Shown one piece after another: positions 36,240 to 46,629 of a stretch of 64,000 nucleotides of DNA (the first letter of the stretch is position 1; every line of letters begins with the position of its first letter). Where the stretch lies: NCBI RefSeq assembly GCF_019320115.1, contig NC_089582.1, positions 122,165,259-122,229,258 on the forward strand, written 5' to 3'. Source of the stretch: Miscanthus floridulus. Its lineage: Eukaryota; Streptophyta; Magnoliopsida; Poales; Poaceae. The position numbers and the translations under genes are program-made. The notes beneath the pieces are model-generated. The model was not told the origin of the DNA. It worked only from the letters and a program-made list of their open reading frames with translations, and made no database searches.

Positions 36240-39200
36240 AAGTTTAGGGTAGGCAGGTCCATATATTACTGGATTCTGGGAGTTCCAATACATTTGTCAA
36301 TGCTTCCCTTGCCACTCATCTTCAAGGTAGTTCCGCTTGTGTTCACCCCACCAGAGTGATGGTGGCAAATGGTACTCAGATGTTGTGTAATACTGAATTC
36401 AAGCAATTGCAGTGGTCAGTACAGCAGTGCTCTTTTGTTTCAGTGGCCAAGGTCCTTCCTCTATCATAGTATGATCTCATTGTGGGCATGGATTGGCTCA
36501 CGGCACATAGTCCCATGGAGATTGATTGGAAGTACAAGTGGATGACTATAACATATGAAGGTACTCAGATGCATTTGCAGGGGCAGTTGGACTCTCTCCC
36601 AGTGGGTGCAGTCTTACAAGTCATTGTAGTGAAGGAAGAAGCTTTAGAAGGTAGCTCATCATCTTCTCCGCCTAAATTAGCAGCTTTATTATCTAAGTTC
36701 AAAGATGTCTTTGACCCACCACAAGGCTACCCCTAGTATGCCACTGTGACCATGAGATTCCTCTCGTTGCTGGTGTTGCTCCAGTGCAGGTTCAGCCTTA
36801 TCGTTACCCTCCGGCCGTCAAGACTGAAATTGAGCGTCAAGTTTCAGAGATGCTGAATTCAAGCCTCATCCAGCCAAGCAGCAGTCCTTTTTCATCTATA
36901 GTGCTCTTGGTCAAAAAGAAAGATGGATCATTTCGGTTCTATGTTGATTTCTGTCTAAGTGCAAGTATCTTGTCCCGGTTATTGAGGAGTTACTGGACGA
37001 GTTACAAGGGGCCTCCTGGTTTTCTTCTCCGGACCCAACTGCCGACTACCATCAGATCTGTCTGCACCCAGGCGAAGAACCCAAGACGACATTTTAGACC
37101 CATTCTGGGCAATACGAATTCCGGGTGATGGCTTTTGGGTTATCTAGAGCTCCAGCCACTTTTTTAAGGCCATGAATACCACGTTACATCCTCTCCTTCA
37201 CAAATGTGTTCTGGTTTTCTTTGATGACATCCTCATTTTCAGCAAGTCTCGTGAAGAACACCTCGTCCACCTACACTTGGTGTTGGAGCTCCTCCGCCGT
37301 GACAAATGGCAAATCAAGATGTCTAAGTGCTCTTTCTTGCAGCGACAACTCCGTTATCTAGGCCATGCCATCTCTGAAGCTGGTGTGGCTACTGATCCTG
37401 AAAAAATCATCATAGTTCAGCAATGGCCAGTGCCTCTGTCTGTCAAAGATCTGCGTAGTTTTTTTGGGGCTTGTCGGCTACTACAGGCGTTTCATCCGAC
37501 ACTTTGCGATCATTGCCAAGCCATTGACCGAATTACTCAAAAAGGGTGTTCCCTTTCATTGGACCAAACCCCAGGCTAACTCCTTTTAGGCACTGAAAGA
37601 TACTCTTACCACAACACCGGTTCTGGCTCTACTAGATTTCAAGAAACCATTCTATGTGGAGACTGACGCCAGCGGTATTGGCATTGGCGCTGTACTAATG
37701 CAAGGGGGACATCCATTGGCATTCCTCAGTAAGGCATTGGGCCCACAGTCTCAGGGGTTGTCGACATACGAAAAAGAATATATGGCTATTCTATTGGCGC
37801 TGGATTAGTGGCGTGCCTATCTGCAGTATGGGGAGTTTCATATCTTGACTGATAAAAAAAGTCTAAGCCAGCTGACTGAACAACGACTCCATACCCCTTG
37901 GCAGCAGAAGGTGTTTTCTAAGCTATTGGGCTTATCTTACAAGATTTTCTATAGGCAAGGGGCTAAGAATCGAGCTGCTGACGCTCTCTCACGATACCCA
38001 GTCAGCTCTTGTGCTGCTATTTCGGTCGCTGAACCACACTGGTTATCTGAGGTGACCAAGTCATATATTGAGGATGAGCATGCCCAGTCTATCATCACAC
38101 GTCTAATTGCAGATGAGCAATCGGTGCCCCACTTCACATTCCTCAACGGCCTTCTGAGGTATAAATCTCGCTTCTGGGTGGGTGCCAACACTGAAATTCA
38201 GTGGCAATTGATCTCTGAGTTGCATTCCAATGCTATGGGGGGCATTCTGGTATTCTGGTTACTCTCCGTCGACTGAAGCAATACTTTGCCTAGACTGGTA
38301 TGAACAAAGCAGTGCATGATTTTGTCTCTACCTGTCAGGTGTGCCAGCAGACCAAGCCTGACCGTTCTAAGCTACCAGGTCTTCTTCAACCCCTCCCAGT
38401 TCTAGATCATGCTTGGCGGATCATTTCCATTGATTTCATTGAAGGGTTGCCAATGTCAGGGTCTGTTAACTGCATTCTGGTCGTGGTTGACATCTTTTCT
38501 AAGTATGCCCACTTCATTGGATTGAAGTATCCGTTCACTGCAAGTTCTATGGCCAAGCTTTTCTTCTCCAATGTATTCAAGCTACACGGCCTGTCGCAAG
38601 CCATTGTGTCAGACAGAGACCGCATCTTCACGAGCAAGCTTTGGCAGGAACTCTTCAAGCTGGCAAAAGTGGACCTGCGCATGTCTACTGCTTACCACCC
38701 ACAGTCGGATGGCCAGACCAAATGAGTCAACCAGTGTCTCAAGACCTTTCTTCGCTGTTACACTCATGCATGTCCTAAGCAGTGGAGCAGCTAGTTGGAT
38801 TTGGCCGAGTATTGGTATAATACTAGTTTCCACACTGCCGTGGGTTGTTCTCCATTTGAAGTGATGTATGGCTATGCCCCTGGTGCATTTGGCATTGAGG
38901 CTGCTCACAACTCTTCTATCACTAATCTGGCCTCTTGGTTATCTGATCGAGCTCTGAACACTGATCTGATCCGTCAACATCTGCTTCGTGCCAAGCAACG
39001 CATGAAGAAGAATGCTGACCTGCACCGCTCCGAACGGCAGTTTGAGCTTAACGACTGGGTCTACCTCAAGTTCCAACCGTATGTTCAATCTTCACTTGCT
39101 GAGCATTCCCATCATAAGTTGGCATTCCGGTTCTTTGGACTTTATCGCATTCTTGCCAAGGTCGGTTCTGTGGCATATCGATTGGAGCTTCCACCCTCAT

Positions 39201-39470
39201 CTACTATTCACCCAATTTTCACGTTTCCCAACTAAAAAAGGCGGTGGGTGCGGATCATACTGTTACACTTGAACCCCCATCAGAGTCTTCGGTTTGGAGT
39301 ATTCCTAAACGAATTCTACAGTGGCGCTACCTACGCCAAGGTACAGCTTCTGTTCTGCAGGGTTTGATCAAGTGGACTCATCTTCCTGAATCGCTGGCAA
39401 CCTGGGAGAAGCTCGCAGATCTTCAGTAGCAGTTTCCTCGCGCTCTGGTCTGGGATCATCCAGGCGCGCA
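36240..39470 (+). pseudogene. Element D pol: protease, RT, RNase H, integrase, chromodomain, decayed
   Basis: Protease LDSGSSNTFVN is near 36265. The reverse transcriptase enters near 36790 and keeps FFDDILIFS, the catalytic DD, near 37215. RNase H has YVETDASGIGIGAVL near 37655, the integrase has WRIISIDFIEGLP, VSDRDRIFTS and TAYHPQSDGQT between 38410 and 38725, and a chromodomain-like PKRILQWRYL and LPESLATWE lies at 39305-39415. Frames are interrupted at least near 36480, 36735, 37130, 37580, 38275, 38724 and 38793. The chromodomain would target insertion to marked chromatin in intact relatives. Confidence 0.82.
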
Positions 39471-39482
39471 AGAAGGGGGGAG

Positions 39483-39845
39483 TGTCAGCACCGTACCTGT
39501 GCACCATCCGGCAACGGGCGCTGACCAGGGAAGCTCTGAAGGCAAGGAAAAGGCCCAAGTAAGGAAGGATCGTCAAGTTCGGCCCAAGACCAAGAGTGTG
39601 CGCTTCTTCGGCCCAGAGTGGCGTCATGAGTGAGCCCTGAGGGCAAGTGTGTGCGTGAGCTCGCCGGAGCGGCATATATGTATCGTAGTGGTAAACGCAG
39701 AAGGGTATGAACATTGTATGAACCCCCTTCCCAAGTTATCGAGATTCCTCTGCGCTTCGTCCCCGTGCTCTGCTCCTCTTCCCCAACTCCGATTCCTCCC
39801 TTCCAACCCCGATTGCTTCCTCCTATCCTCCGATTGCTGTTAACA
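39483..39845 (+). repeat. Element D 3' LTR
   Basis: The partner of 33952-34314. It is more GC-rich at the differing sites and directly preceded by the polypurine tract. The displaced end of the host gene follows after the 5-base duplicate. Confidence 0.9.
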
Positions 39846-39850
39846 TAATA

Positions 39851-39866
39851 CTATACCCTTGCGTAG
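39851..39866 (+). pseudogene. Displaced last codons and stop of the RCI2/PMP3-type gene
   Basis: Joined to 33951, these 16 bases complete the tyrosine codon and give YTLA-stop (TAG at 39864-39866). This matches the C-terminal size and style of the family. They are separated from the exon by the 5.9 kb element D, so they would be used only if the element were removed or spliced out. Confidence 0.75.
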
Positions 39867-40174
39867 CGCGTCTGGTTGCGTCAGGCCTCAATCTTTACGG
39901 TGCACAGTTGAGTCGAACCAGTATTTCCATGTGGATTGTCTGACATGGTATAACCGGCAATGTGTAACCAAGTGTTCTGGTCCAGTGCTATATCTTTCTT
40001 ACCCAACTTGTGACCTCTTTACTCTTTATTTGGTCCAGATATTCAATCTGTAATTGTGATACTACAAGAGAATAAGATGTACCTGTATTTCTGAGAGCAA
40101 TTGTGATTTATGATCGGTGCTACGCTGCTACCTTGTTTATATATTGCAATCTTCCCTATTTGTTTACTGATGTA
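39867..40174 (+). other. Former 3' UTR and downstream of the RCI2/PMP3-type gene
   Basis: T-rich sequence without a reading frame follows directly on the displaced stop. An ATTGTGATACTACAAGAGAATAAG stretch region around 40050-40080 is a plausible old polyadenylation area, but no canonical AATAAA is present. Confidence 0.4.
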
Positions 40175-40322
40175 CTCCATCCGCTCCAATTTCTAAGACG
40201 TTTTTGCTTTTGTAGATACATTGCTTTAACTATGTATCTAGACATAGTGTATATCTAAATGCATAGCAAAATCAACGCATCTAGAAAACTCAAAACGTCT
40301 TATAATTTAGAATGGAGGGAGT
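40175..40322. mobile_element. Stowaway-type MITE (Tc1/Mariner-derived)
   Basis: 148 bases with TA target duplicates at 40173-40174 and 40323-40324. The ends CTCCATCCGCTCC and GGAGGGAGT are inverted versions of the Stowaway terminus, and the inner arms (TCTAAGACG / CGTCTTATAA) also pair, so the element can fold into a hairpin. Confidence 0.85.
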
Positions 40323-40684
40323 TATGGTTTATCATGTTTTTTTTTCATTTGTTGGGTTGAGAAGTCTCTTCTGCCTCATGAGCCATTTGTTCATTCATGG
40401 TTTATCAACCTACTAATCTGTATCAATGCCACCCTTTGTGTTGCATGTTTTTTTCTGTGCTGCACAGTTTTTGTCCACAGCTGTAACCAACATTTTATCT
40501 TGACGGGCATTCAAATTTGAGGTTACTCTGCCTGTATATATAGTGAGCTTTGTATGGCATGTGCACAGATTTTCTAATCACAAATGGTCTATACCTATAA
40601 GACGATATAAGCAAGTATATGCTGAAAAAACATATGAGACGGCAGAGGGCAAACTTACCTACATATTCATGTTTATTTATTTAC

Positions 40685-41781
40685 AGATGCGCTTATACCA
40701 CAAAAACAGGTGAACAGCCATTCTATGAAATGCAATACAAACACATGTTCTTTGAAATCTCTCCTGCACACTCAAAAAAAGGATACTGTCAGATGTATTG
40801 TTCAGTAACTTTGATGTCTGTTGATCTGGTCCACTTCTTTCTTTCACATACGTACAGAATAACACTGATATAACTTGTGCCCCTTCTGGACAGATCACAT
40901 CTGACAGCTGATAATCTGATACTATAGTAACCAGTTAACCACGTGACTGAGCCCTCTGGTGTGAGTGTGCTACGTGGATTCAGTGTCGATGATGGTTCAG
41001 TGTGCAGCCAGTAAAATAAAATATGAATCAAAATGATTCGTTTCCGGTGCTGAATGTTCGTGCCCATGTGCAGTCCAGCGATTCTGCTAGATCACGCGCA
41101 CCTGCGTAGATTGTGTGCAGCTGCTCTGTAAGCTTTGTTTAATGACACTTCGGATTGCAAGGATCCTGTTTCTGTCGGCATGGCTGTACGGAGCAGAGGA
41201 AGAGGATGCGGCGTTGACCCTTACCTGCCCGCCCAGTCGTGCCATATGCTCACTTGTCCGGATAATCTGGTACAGTGATGATATGCTGGTTGATTCTGGA
41301 GGCCTGGTAGTGTATTATGCATTCTGATTCTGAACAATATCACATCTGTTTCTCTTTTGCATTCTTGATACCGCTGTCTCGGACCCTTTTTTTTGTACTG
41401 TTTAATTGGACTGGCGTCATCTGTGACCTATAGGTTGAGGGGAGATCGTTGTGGAGATATGCCTCGTTGCTGACACGGATCAAACGGCCGGGTTCGTTGT
41501 TTCAACAAATGTCCTGTTTGCTTGGCTCATAAGTCATGACTGTAAGTATTATTGACTAATTTATTGTGAGAGAAAAATATTATTCGTTGGCTGGAAAAGT
41601 ACGGCTTAAGCCGAAACTCGTCAGGAACGAAAAGTTCGCAGCAAATCGCGTTAGCTTGGAATTAGCATCTTTCAGATCAGCGAGCGAACCAGGTCCATGG
41701 TACAGGGGTACAGAACGGCGGGCAGCTGGCAGGAAGCCGTTGATGCGTGTTGCTCTGTCGCTGTCGGCAGCGAGCGTTGGT
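40685..41781 (+). repeat. Segmental duplicate, copy 1
   Basis: The sequence matches about 45938-47133. Shared blocks include AACAGGTGAACA, TTCTTTGAAATCTC, the TAACACTGATATA region, TGCAAGGATCCTGT, CAGAGGAAGAGGATGC, CTGTCCGGATAATC-type sequence and GTCGCTGTCGGCAGCGAGCG at its end. No coding frame is conserved between the copies, so it is probably a non-coding or decayed piece. Copy 1 alone has the MITE at 41511-41613. Confidence 0.75.
41511..41613. mobile_element. Short MITE with TGTGAGAGAAAAATA core, inside duplicate copy 1
   Basis: CCTGTTTGCTTGGCTCATAA at the left and GTTGGCTGGAAAAGTACGGC at the right, with a TTGTGAGAGAAAAATAT core, belong to a MITE family found at least five times between 41 and 54 kb. 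The right terminal inverted repeat is truncated. Copy 2 of the surrounding duplicate lacks it. Confidence 0.65.
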
Positions 41782-41835
41782 GGGACACGGTGGCGGGACA
41801 TGTATTTTGTGGGTGCATAGACTTGCGCCTGCACT

Positions 41836-42110
41836 GGCACACCGCACACCGTCCGACCGTCGTTGCTCAGCTGTTTGCATTACATGGGCCTGGACGAAGC
41901 GGCCACCGCTATTCAGCCCAGTAGGAGCCTTGGAGAAAACACTTGTCGCCCACGGCCCACAGCCATTCCCGGGGCTCTATTTCGCGGCGTGGCCCAACTG
42001 GCGAGTCTGGCCCATCCCGAAAAAGTGTCCAGATCCGTCGCCCATCCCTCCTCCCCGCTGTGAGGACTGAAGACATGAGGAATTCGGAAGTTCATCAATG
42101 GAAAATTCAT
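41836..42110 (+). repeat. Fragment repeated at about 53891-54130
   Basis: Shared blocks include TGGACGAAGCGGCCAC, ATTCAGCCCAGT, GCCTTGGAGAAA, GTCGCCCACGG and TGGCCCATCCCGAAAAA. It reads as non-coding in both places. Confidence 0.65.
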
Positions 42111-42179
42111 TTGGTCTTTCAGTACTGCGGGCAACCAACCATGGTTCTCGGAGCACGAGTTTCCGTTCACGCAGCCACG

Positions 42180-42404
42180 CAGGCGCCAAGTGGAGCGAAC
42201 GGGTCGAAATCGGTGTCCGTGCATTGCCCCGACGACGCCGCGGCAGCGGGGAAGCCTGAAGCCCCTCGGCGGCGGCAACAGCGCCAAGACGAAGTCCGCC
42301 GCGGTGGCGCGCGCGGGCCCCGCCGCCGCCGTCCCGTCGTGGGGTTCTTTGCCCGCATGGACGGGCTGCTCAAAGGGCCGCCCGTCTGCTCTGGCCAAGC
42401 GCCG
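42180..42404 (+). pseudogene. Truncated copy of the trihelix gene (fragment)
   Basis: The sequence resembles about 57410-57690 of the intact trihelix gene. Shared blocks are GACGACGCCGCGGC, GGCGGCAACAGCGCCAAGAC, TCCGCCGCGGTGGCGCGCGC and TTCTTTGCCCGCATGGACGG, then CTCAAAGGGCCG. About 55 bases that encode the third helix are deleted, and the frame is lost. It includes neither the gene's start nor its coiled coil. It lies 250 bases upstream of the aspartic protease pseudogene. Confidence 0.8.
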
Positions 42405-42651
42405 TCACACACGCTACTACTACTACATGGAAAAAGGGGGTTCGTAGGCAGTTCTGGTCGTCTTCCGGGTGGACAAATCCACGTTTTCCCACGGCCACCG
42501 TCCCCAAAATTCGTCGATTCCAACCCCGCATCGCCTCCTCTCCGTGTTCAAATCCCACGCACGGTCGTCCAACGCACCTCCCCCGCAGTCGTGTTCACCT
42601 CCCTCGCCTGCTGTTCCATGAAGGACTAATCCGTCGGTCCACTGCTGAGCT

Positions 42652-44463
42652 ATGGCGCAGCTCGCGGTGCGGTCGCTGCTGCTGTCCTTGCTCCTGGTCT
42701 CGCCAGTTGTAGCGGCTTCAGCTGGTATTGCGAAGCTCAACTCGTCGTCGCCCCTCTTCGGCATCGAGTTCCCGCCGTTCAACACCGCCGTGGCCGTCAC
42801 CGGCTGCGACGAAGCTGGTTGCAGCCGAGGAGGCGTTGGATGAGCAGAAGCAGCCGGCGAGCCCGTCCCCGTTGCTGAAGCTGCGCATGAACCACCGCAC
42901 CGCCGAGCGGGGCAGGACACGGAAAGAGTCGTTCTTAGATTTGGCCGAGAAGGATGCCGTCCGCATCGAGACGATGCACCGGAGAGCGGCGCGCTCCGGC
43001 GGGGGCCGGATGCCGGCGTATTCGTCTCCGCAGCGGGCGCTGTCGGAGCGGATGGTGGCGACGGTGGAGTCCGGCGAGTACCTGATGGACGTCTACGTCG
43101 GCACGCAACCGCGGCGTTTCCGGATGATCATGGACACCGGCAGCGACCTCAACTGGCTGTAGTGCGCGCCGTGCCTGGACTGCTTCGAGCAGCGTGGCCC
43201 GGTGTTCGACCCCACCGCGTCCTCCTCCTACCGCAACGTCACCTGCGGCGCCACGAGGCCTCCTCGCCCAGGGCGTGCCGCCGCCCCGGGAGGACCCCTG
43301 CCCGTACTACTACTGGTACGGGGACCACCACCGGCGACCTGGCCCTGGAGTCCTCTAGGGTAACGGCCCAGCCCGGGAAGATGGCTAAAGTCCATCTTAC
43401 ACGAAGAATTAATCATAGTTGCTAATTAACTCTTTTATGTTTTCATCGTCGCTTCATATAAAACATTCAAATCAGAGTTCTTTAGTTTCCCAGAACTCAG
43501 AGTTTTAAGTTGGTTTGGCTCCCCTCCAGGTTCCGACGTGGGACTCGCGCAGCTACAGTGTCCCCGCATGCTACAGTATCGGAAACCCGAGCTACAGTTT
43601 CTCGCATCACCATGTCGCTGCCGTCTCGTCATTCGGCCCAGCCCCCATCAGACCGGCCCAAGGCCCACTAGTGGGGTCTCACGTTCACGGTCAACCTCAC
43701 GGCCCTGGGCGCGTCCCGCCGCGTGGACGGCGTGGTGTTCGGGTGCGGGCACCGGAACCGCGGCCTCTTACACGGCGCCGCGGGGCTGCTGGGCCTCGGC
43801 CGTGGCCCGCTGTCGTTCGCGTCCCAGCTCCGCGCCGTGTACGGGCACACCTTCTCGTACTGCCTGGTGAACCACGGCAGCGACGTCGGCAGCAAGGTGG
43901 TGTTCGGGGAGGACGCCCTGGTGCTGGCGGCGCATCCGCAGCTCAAGTACACGGCGTTCGCGGCCGCGTCGTCGCCGGCGGACACATTCTATTACGTGAA
44001 GCTCAAGGGCGTGCTGGTTGGCGGCGAGCTGCTGAACATCAGCTCGGACACGTGGGATGTGGGCAAGGACGGATCCGGCGGCACGTACGATCATCGACTC
44101 CGGCACGACGCTGAGCTACTTCGCGGAGCCGGCGTACCAGGTGAGCCGGCACGCGTTCATGGATCGTACCCTCTCGTCCCGGACTTCCCGTTGCTGAACC
44201 CGTGCTACAACGTCTCTGGCGTGGAGCGACCGGAGGTGCCGGAGCTGTCGCTGTTGTTCGCCGACGGCGCCGTGTGGGACTTCCCCGCGGAGAACTACTT
44301 CATCCGGCTGGACCCGGACGGCATCATGTGCCTGGCGGTCCTGGGCACCCCGCGCACCGGCATGTCTATCATCGGCAACTTCCAGCAGCAGAGCTTCCAC
44401 GTCGTGTACGACCTGCAGAACAACCGGCTGGGCTTCACGCCGCGGCGGTGCGCCGAGGTGTAG
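42652..44463 (+). pseudogene. Nepenthesin-type (A1) aspartic protease pseudogene
   Basis: The ATG at 42652 opens a signal peptide (AVRSLLLSLLLVSPVVAASA). After a frameshift near 42820 come the prosegment and the first active site MIMDTGSDLNWL. TAG at 43160-43162 replaces the codon before CAPCLDCFEQRGPVFDP, the nepenthesin-type cysteine-rich insert. Two further small deletions follow near 43290-43330, then about 310 foreign bases, then an open region from DGVVFGCGHRNRG to the end GFTPRRCAEV-stop. The second active site, DSGTT, is out of frame because of a four-base TACG insertion near 44088. An intact relative would be secreted and cleave proteins at acid pH. This copy cannot. Confidence 0.88.
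43360..43671 (+). other. Foreign insertion in the aspartic protease pseudogene, possibly read as an intron
   Basis: Coding similarity stops at GDLALES and resumes at TFTVNLTALG. The 312 bases between start with GTAACG and end with CACTAG, so they could be spliced in phase 0, adding only a few residues. The right part contains GGCCCA motifs and T-poor sequence. I find no clear inverted repeat or target duplication, so its origin is open. Confidence 0.45.
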
Positions 44464-45658
44464 GTAGCCGCCGGCGAGGCCTGCCTGAGACTCAGAGGAC
44501 GGGCAATTCGAACTCAGTTCTCGGCTTGGTTGATTGGATTGGGAGGCAAATTGGGTGTAGAAAATTTTGGTTGGGAAGGACGGTGCACGTAGGCAAGCTC
44601 CAGCTCAGAGATTTTCCTTTTTTTGCACGTGTCTCCAAGGAGAGAAGATTAGGAGTACTGTAGCACTAGGATCGTGCCGGGAAAGCACCATGAGCCCGAA
44701 AAATACTAATCCGGGCGCCTGTTTTTTTATCACTCAAATCTCAAATCCTAGAAATTGTAAGTTGTTGTAGATAGAAAATGCATAGTGCATACGATTTTTT
44801 TCAAGTGCTTTGTGCATAGAAAATGCATAGAAAATTGTTTGATGACTCATACAGCAACCATTGGCTTTGTGCATCCAAAATAATCTACAAAAGCGAGGTT
44901 AGACCGGACCAAACCGATCATCGAACCAGCGAGATCATCGGTTCGCAGGTTCACTTGTCTTACCGTTAATAACCGGTTAGACTACCAGTTCAATAGTTTT
45001 AGCCAGGATGAATTGAGCCACACACAAATACTTCAAACGGTACAATCTAATGAAATACAATAAATAATTAGCAACATATAGTTGTCATATGTACAAAAAT
45101 CTGATAAAGAACACAATTGTATAACCAGGTTCCAACTAATCTAAACACAAGTCCACAACTCGAACTCCAAATCAACATGTGTTTGTTAGTGGTCCTGGAC
45201 AACATTTCATAATTCATGATGCACCATAGGAAGGTCTAAAATTAACAAGTTCCACAAGTTTTAGTGTTATAAAGTTGTTTTACAAGATACACCAAAAATA
45301 TGTATGAAAGATAATTCAAATATTCATTATTGCAAAAAGAACTATTTCATATTTTTCTTTCATATATTAGTGGAAAAAGAACTTAAATAGCAATTCAAAT
45401 ATTCATTATTGCAAAACAATCTCAAATACAAAAATAGAGTGTACCATTATGAACTTACCGAAATGGATATATTATTTATCTAATTTAGAGTTCGTCTGAA
45501 AAATGTCGACACTGCCAAAATCATCAGCAACAACGTGGCCGGCAAGCTACGGCCGACGCACGCACACGTGAAAAGGCTCCACCTTCCAAGCGGCAAGCAC
45601 ACACCAAAAGCTGGGCCCAGTGACAGGCATTGCACAGGCACACATAACACCGCCCTTA
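44464..45658. other. No gene seen
   Basis: It follows the protease stop. Up to 44760 it is mixed sequence and likely an old 3' UTR. From 44780 it is AT-rich with short direct repeats (ATAGAAAATGCATAG near 44775 and 44820; TTCAAATATTCATTATTGC near 45316 and 45396). No supported reading frame or terminal repeats. Confidence 0.5.
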
Positions 45659-45795
45659 GGCCCCGTTTAGCTTACCCAGAAGCCGATTTATTCGGGTTTT
45701 TTTTCAACCGAAACAATATTTTTCTCTCACAACAATTCAGTCAGAACAGTGTTTTCAAATAGTTTCAGCTAAGTTTCAACGAGCCGAACGAGGCC
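45659..45795. mobile_element. MITE with TCTCTCACAACA core
   Basis: The ends GGCCCCGTTTAGCTT and AGCCGAACGAGGCC are imperfect inverted repeats. The interior TTTTTCTCTCACAACA is the reverse complement of the core in the MITEs at 41511 and 46521. Superfamily is not certain; hAT-like is possible. Confidence 0.65.
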
Positions 45796-46072
45796 TTCGT
45801 ATGAGATGAGACAGGTACTAGTTCTAAAACAATTTTTTAAATAGTGTTAGAATCGGCTGGGCGGAGCGATCGCGCTGGGAGGCAAGGTGATGCCTGGGGG
45901 ACGATTCGTTTTGCAGCTTTTTAATCGAAAGAGATTATACATGTGCTTGCCTCAAAAACAGGTGAACAACCATTCTAGTAAGTGATGTACATACAAACAC
46001 ATGTTCTTTGAAATCTCACCTTCACAGAAAAAGGCATACTGTCAGAGCACATGTTGCTCTGGGCCATTTGTA

Positions 46073-46297
46073 AAGTGTTTTGTTTGGAGAATCAATCATT
46101 TTAGATGAGGTGACGCATGGTGAGTACATTTCTCAAATTCCGTGGAATGGTCTCGTTTCTTATACTAATACCATTAATTATTAGCTTACGAGGTGACACA
46201 TTAATTCATTCTATTATATTCTATTCCACAAACCAAAAAAAAAAAACTAGAGAGTAAAATGATGAAGGACAACTTTATTTCACAAACCAAACATCTC
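46073..46297. mobile_element. MITE-like insertion in duplicate copy 2
   Basis: This block of about 225 bases is absent from copy 1 at the equivalent point. Its ends, GTGTTTTGTTTGGAGAA on the left and the complement of TGTTTGGTTTGTGAA on the right, are loosely inverted. Exact borders are not resolved. Confidence 0.5.
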
Positions 46298-46520
46298 TCA
46301 TATCAGAATAACACTGATATATAACTTAAATTATGTCCCTTTTGGATGGATCACATCTGGCAGCTGATACTATAGTAACCACTTGACTGAGCCCTCGGGT
46401 TCGGGTGTGTGTGTGCTGCGTGTATTCTGAACGACATCTTCATTCGATGATGGTTCAGTGTGTGCAGGCAGTAAAATAAAATATGTACCAAATTGAGCAC
46501 CTGTGTAGATTGCGTGCAGG

Positions 46521-46629
46521 GGCCTGTTCGGCTGGTATTAAAGCCGACTGATAAACTGGCTGGAGCTGTTTTGTTGTGAGAGAAGAATACTGTATAGCTG
46601 ATAAGCCGACTGATAAGTTCAAGTGAACA
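46521..46629. mobile_element. Short MITE with TTGTTGTGAGAGAAGAATA core
   Basis: It runs from GGCCTGTTCGGCTGG to about CAAGTGAACA. It interrupts duplicate copy 2 after GTGCAG. Copy 1 lacks it at the equivalent place (41120), so it moved after the duplication. Confidence 0.65.

Larger units (their letters stand above)
33952..39845 (+). mobile_element. Element D: Reina-type chromovirus (Gypsy) retrotransposon
   Basis: 5.9 kb, with 363-base LTRs at 33952-34314 and 39483-39845 (TGTCAGCACC to GCTGTTAACA). The flanks are GAATA (33947-33951) and TAATA (39846-39850). A tRNA-Met-like primer-binding site (TGGTACTCAGAGCC, one base longer than usual) is at 34317, and the polypurine tract AAGAAGGGGGGAG ends at 39482. 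Order: gag, CCHC knuckle, protease, reverse transcriptase, RNase H, integrase, chromodomain. The short LTRs, small size and chromodomain fit the Reina clade. Several internal stops make it non-autonomous. It sits in the same orientation as the interrupted gene, in its last codons. Confidence 0.9.

Noticed and set aside
43515..44114. 199-codon plus-strand open frame across the aspartic protease region
   Set aside because: It is out of frame with the recognised protease coding sequence and lacks its motifs.
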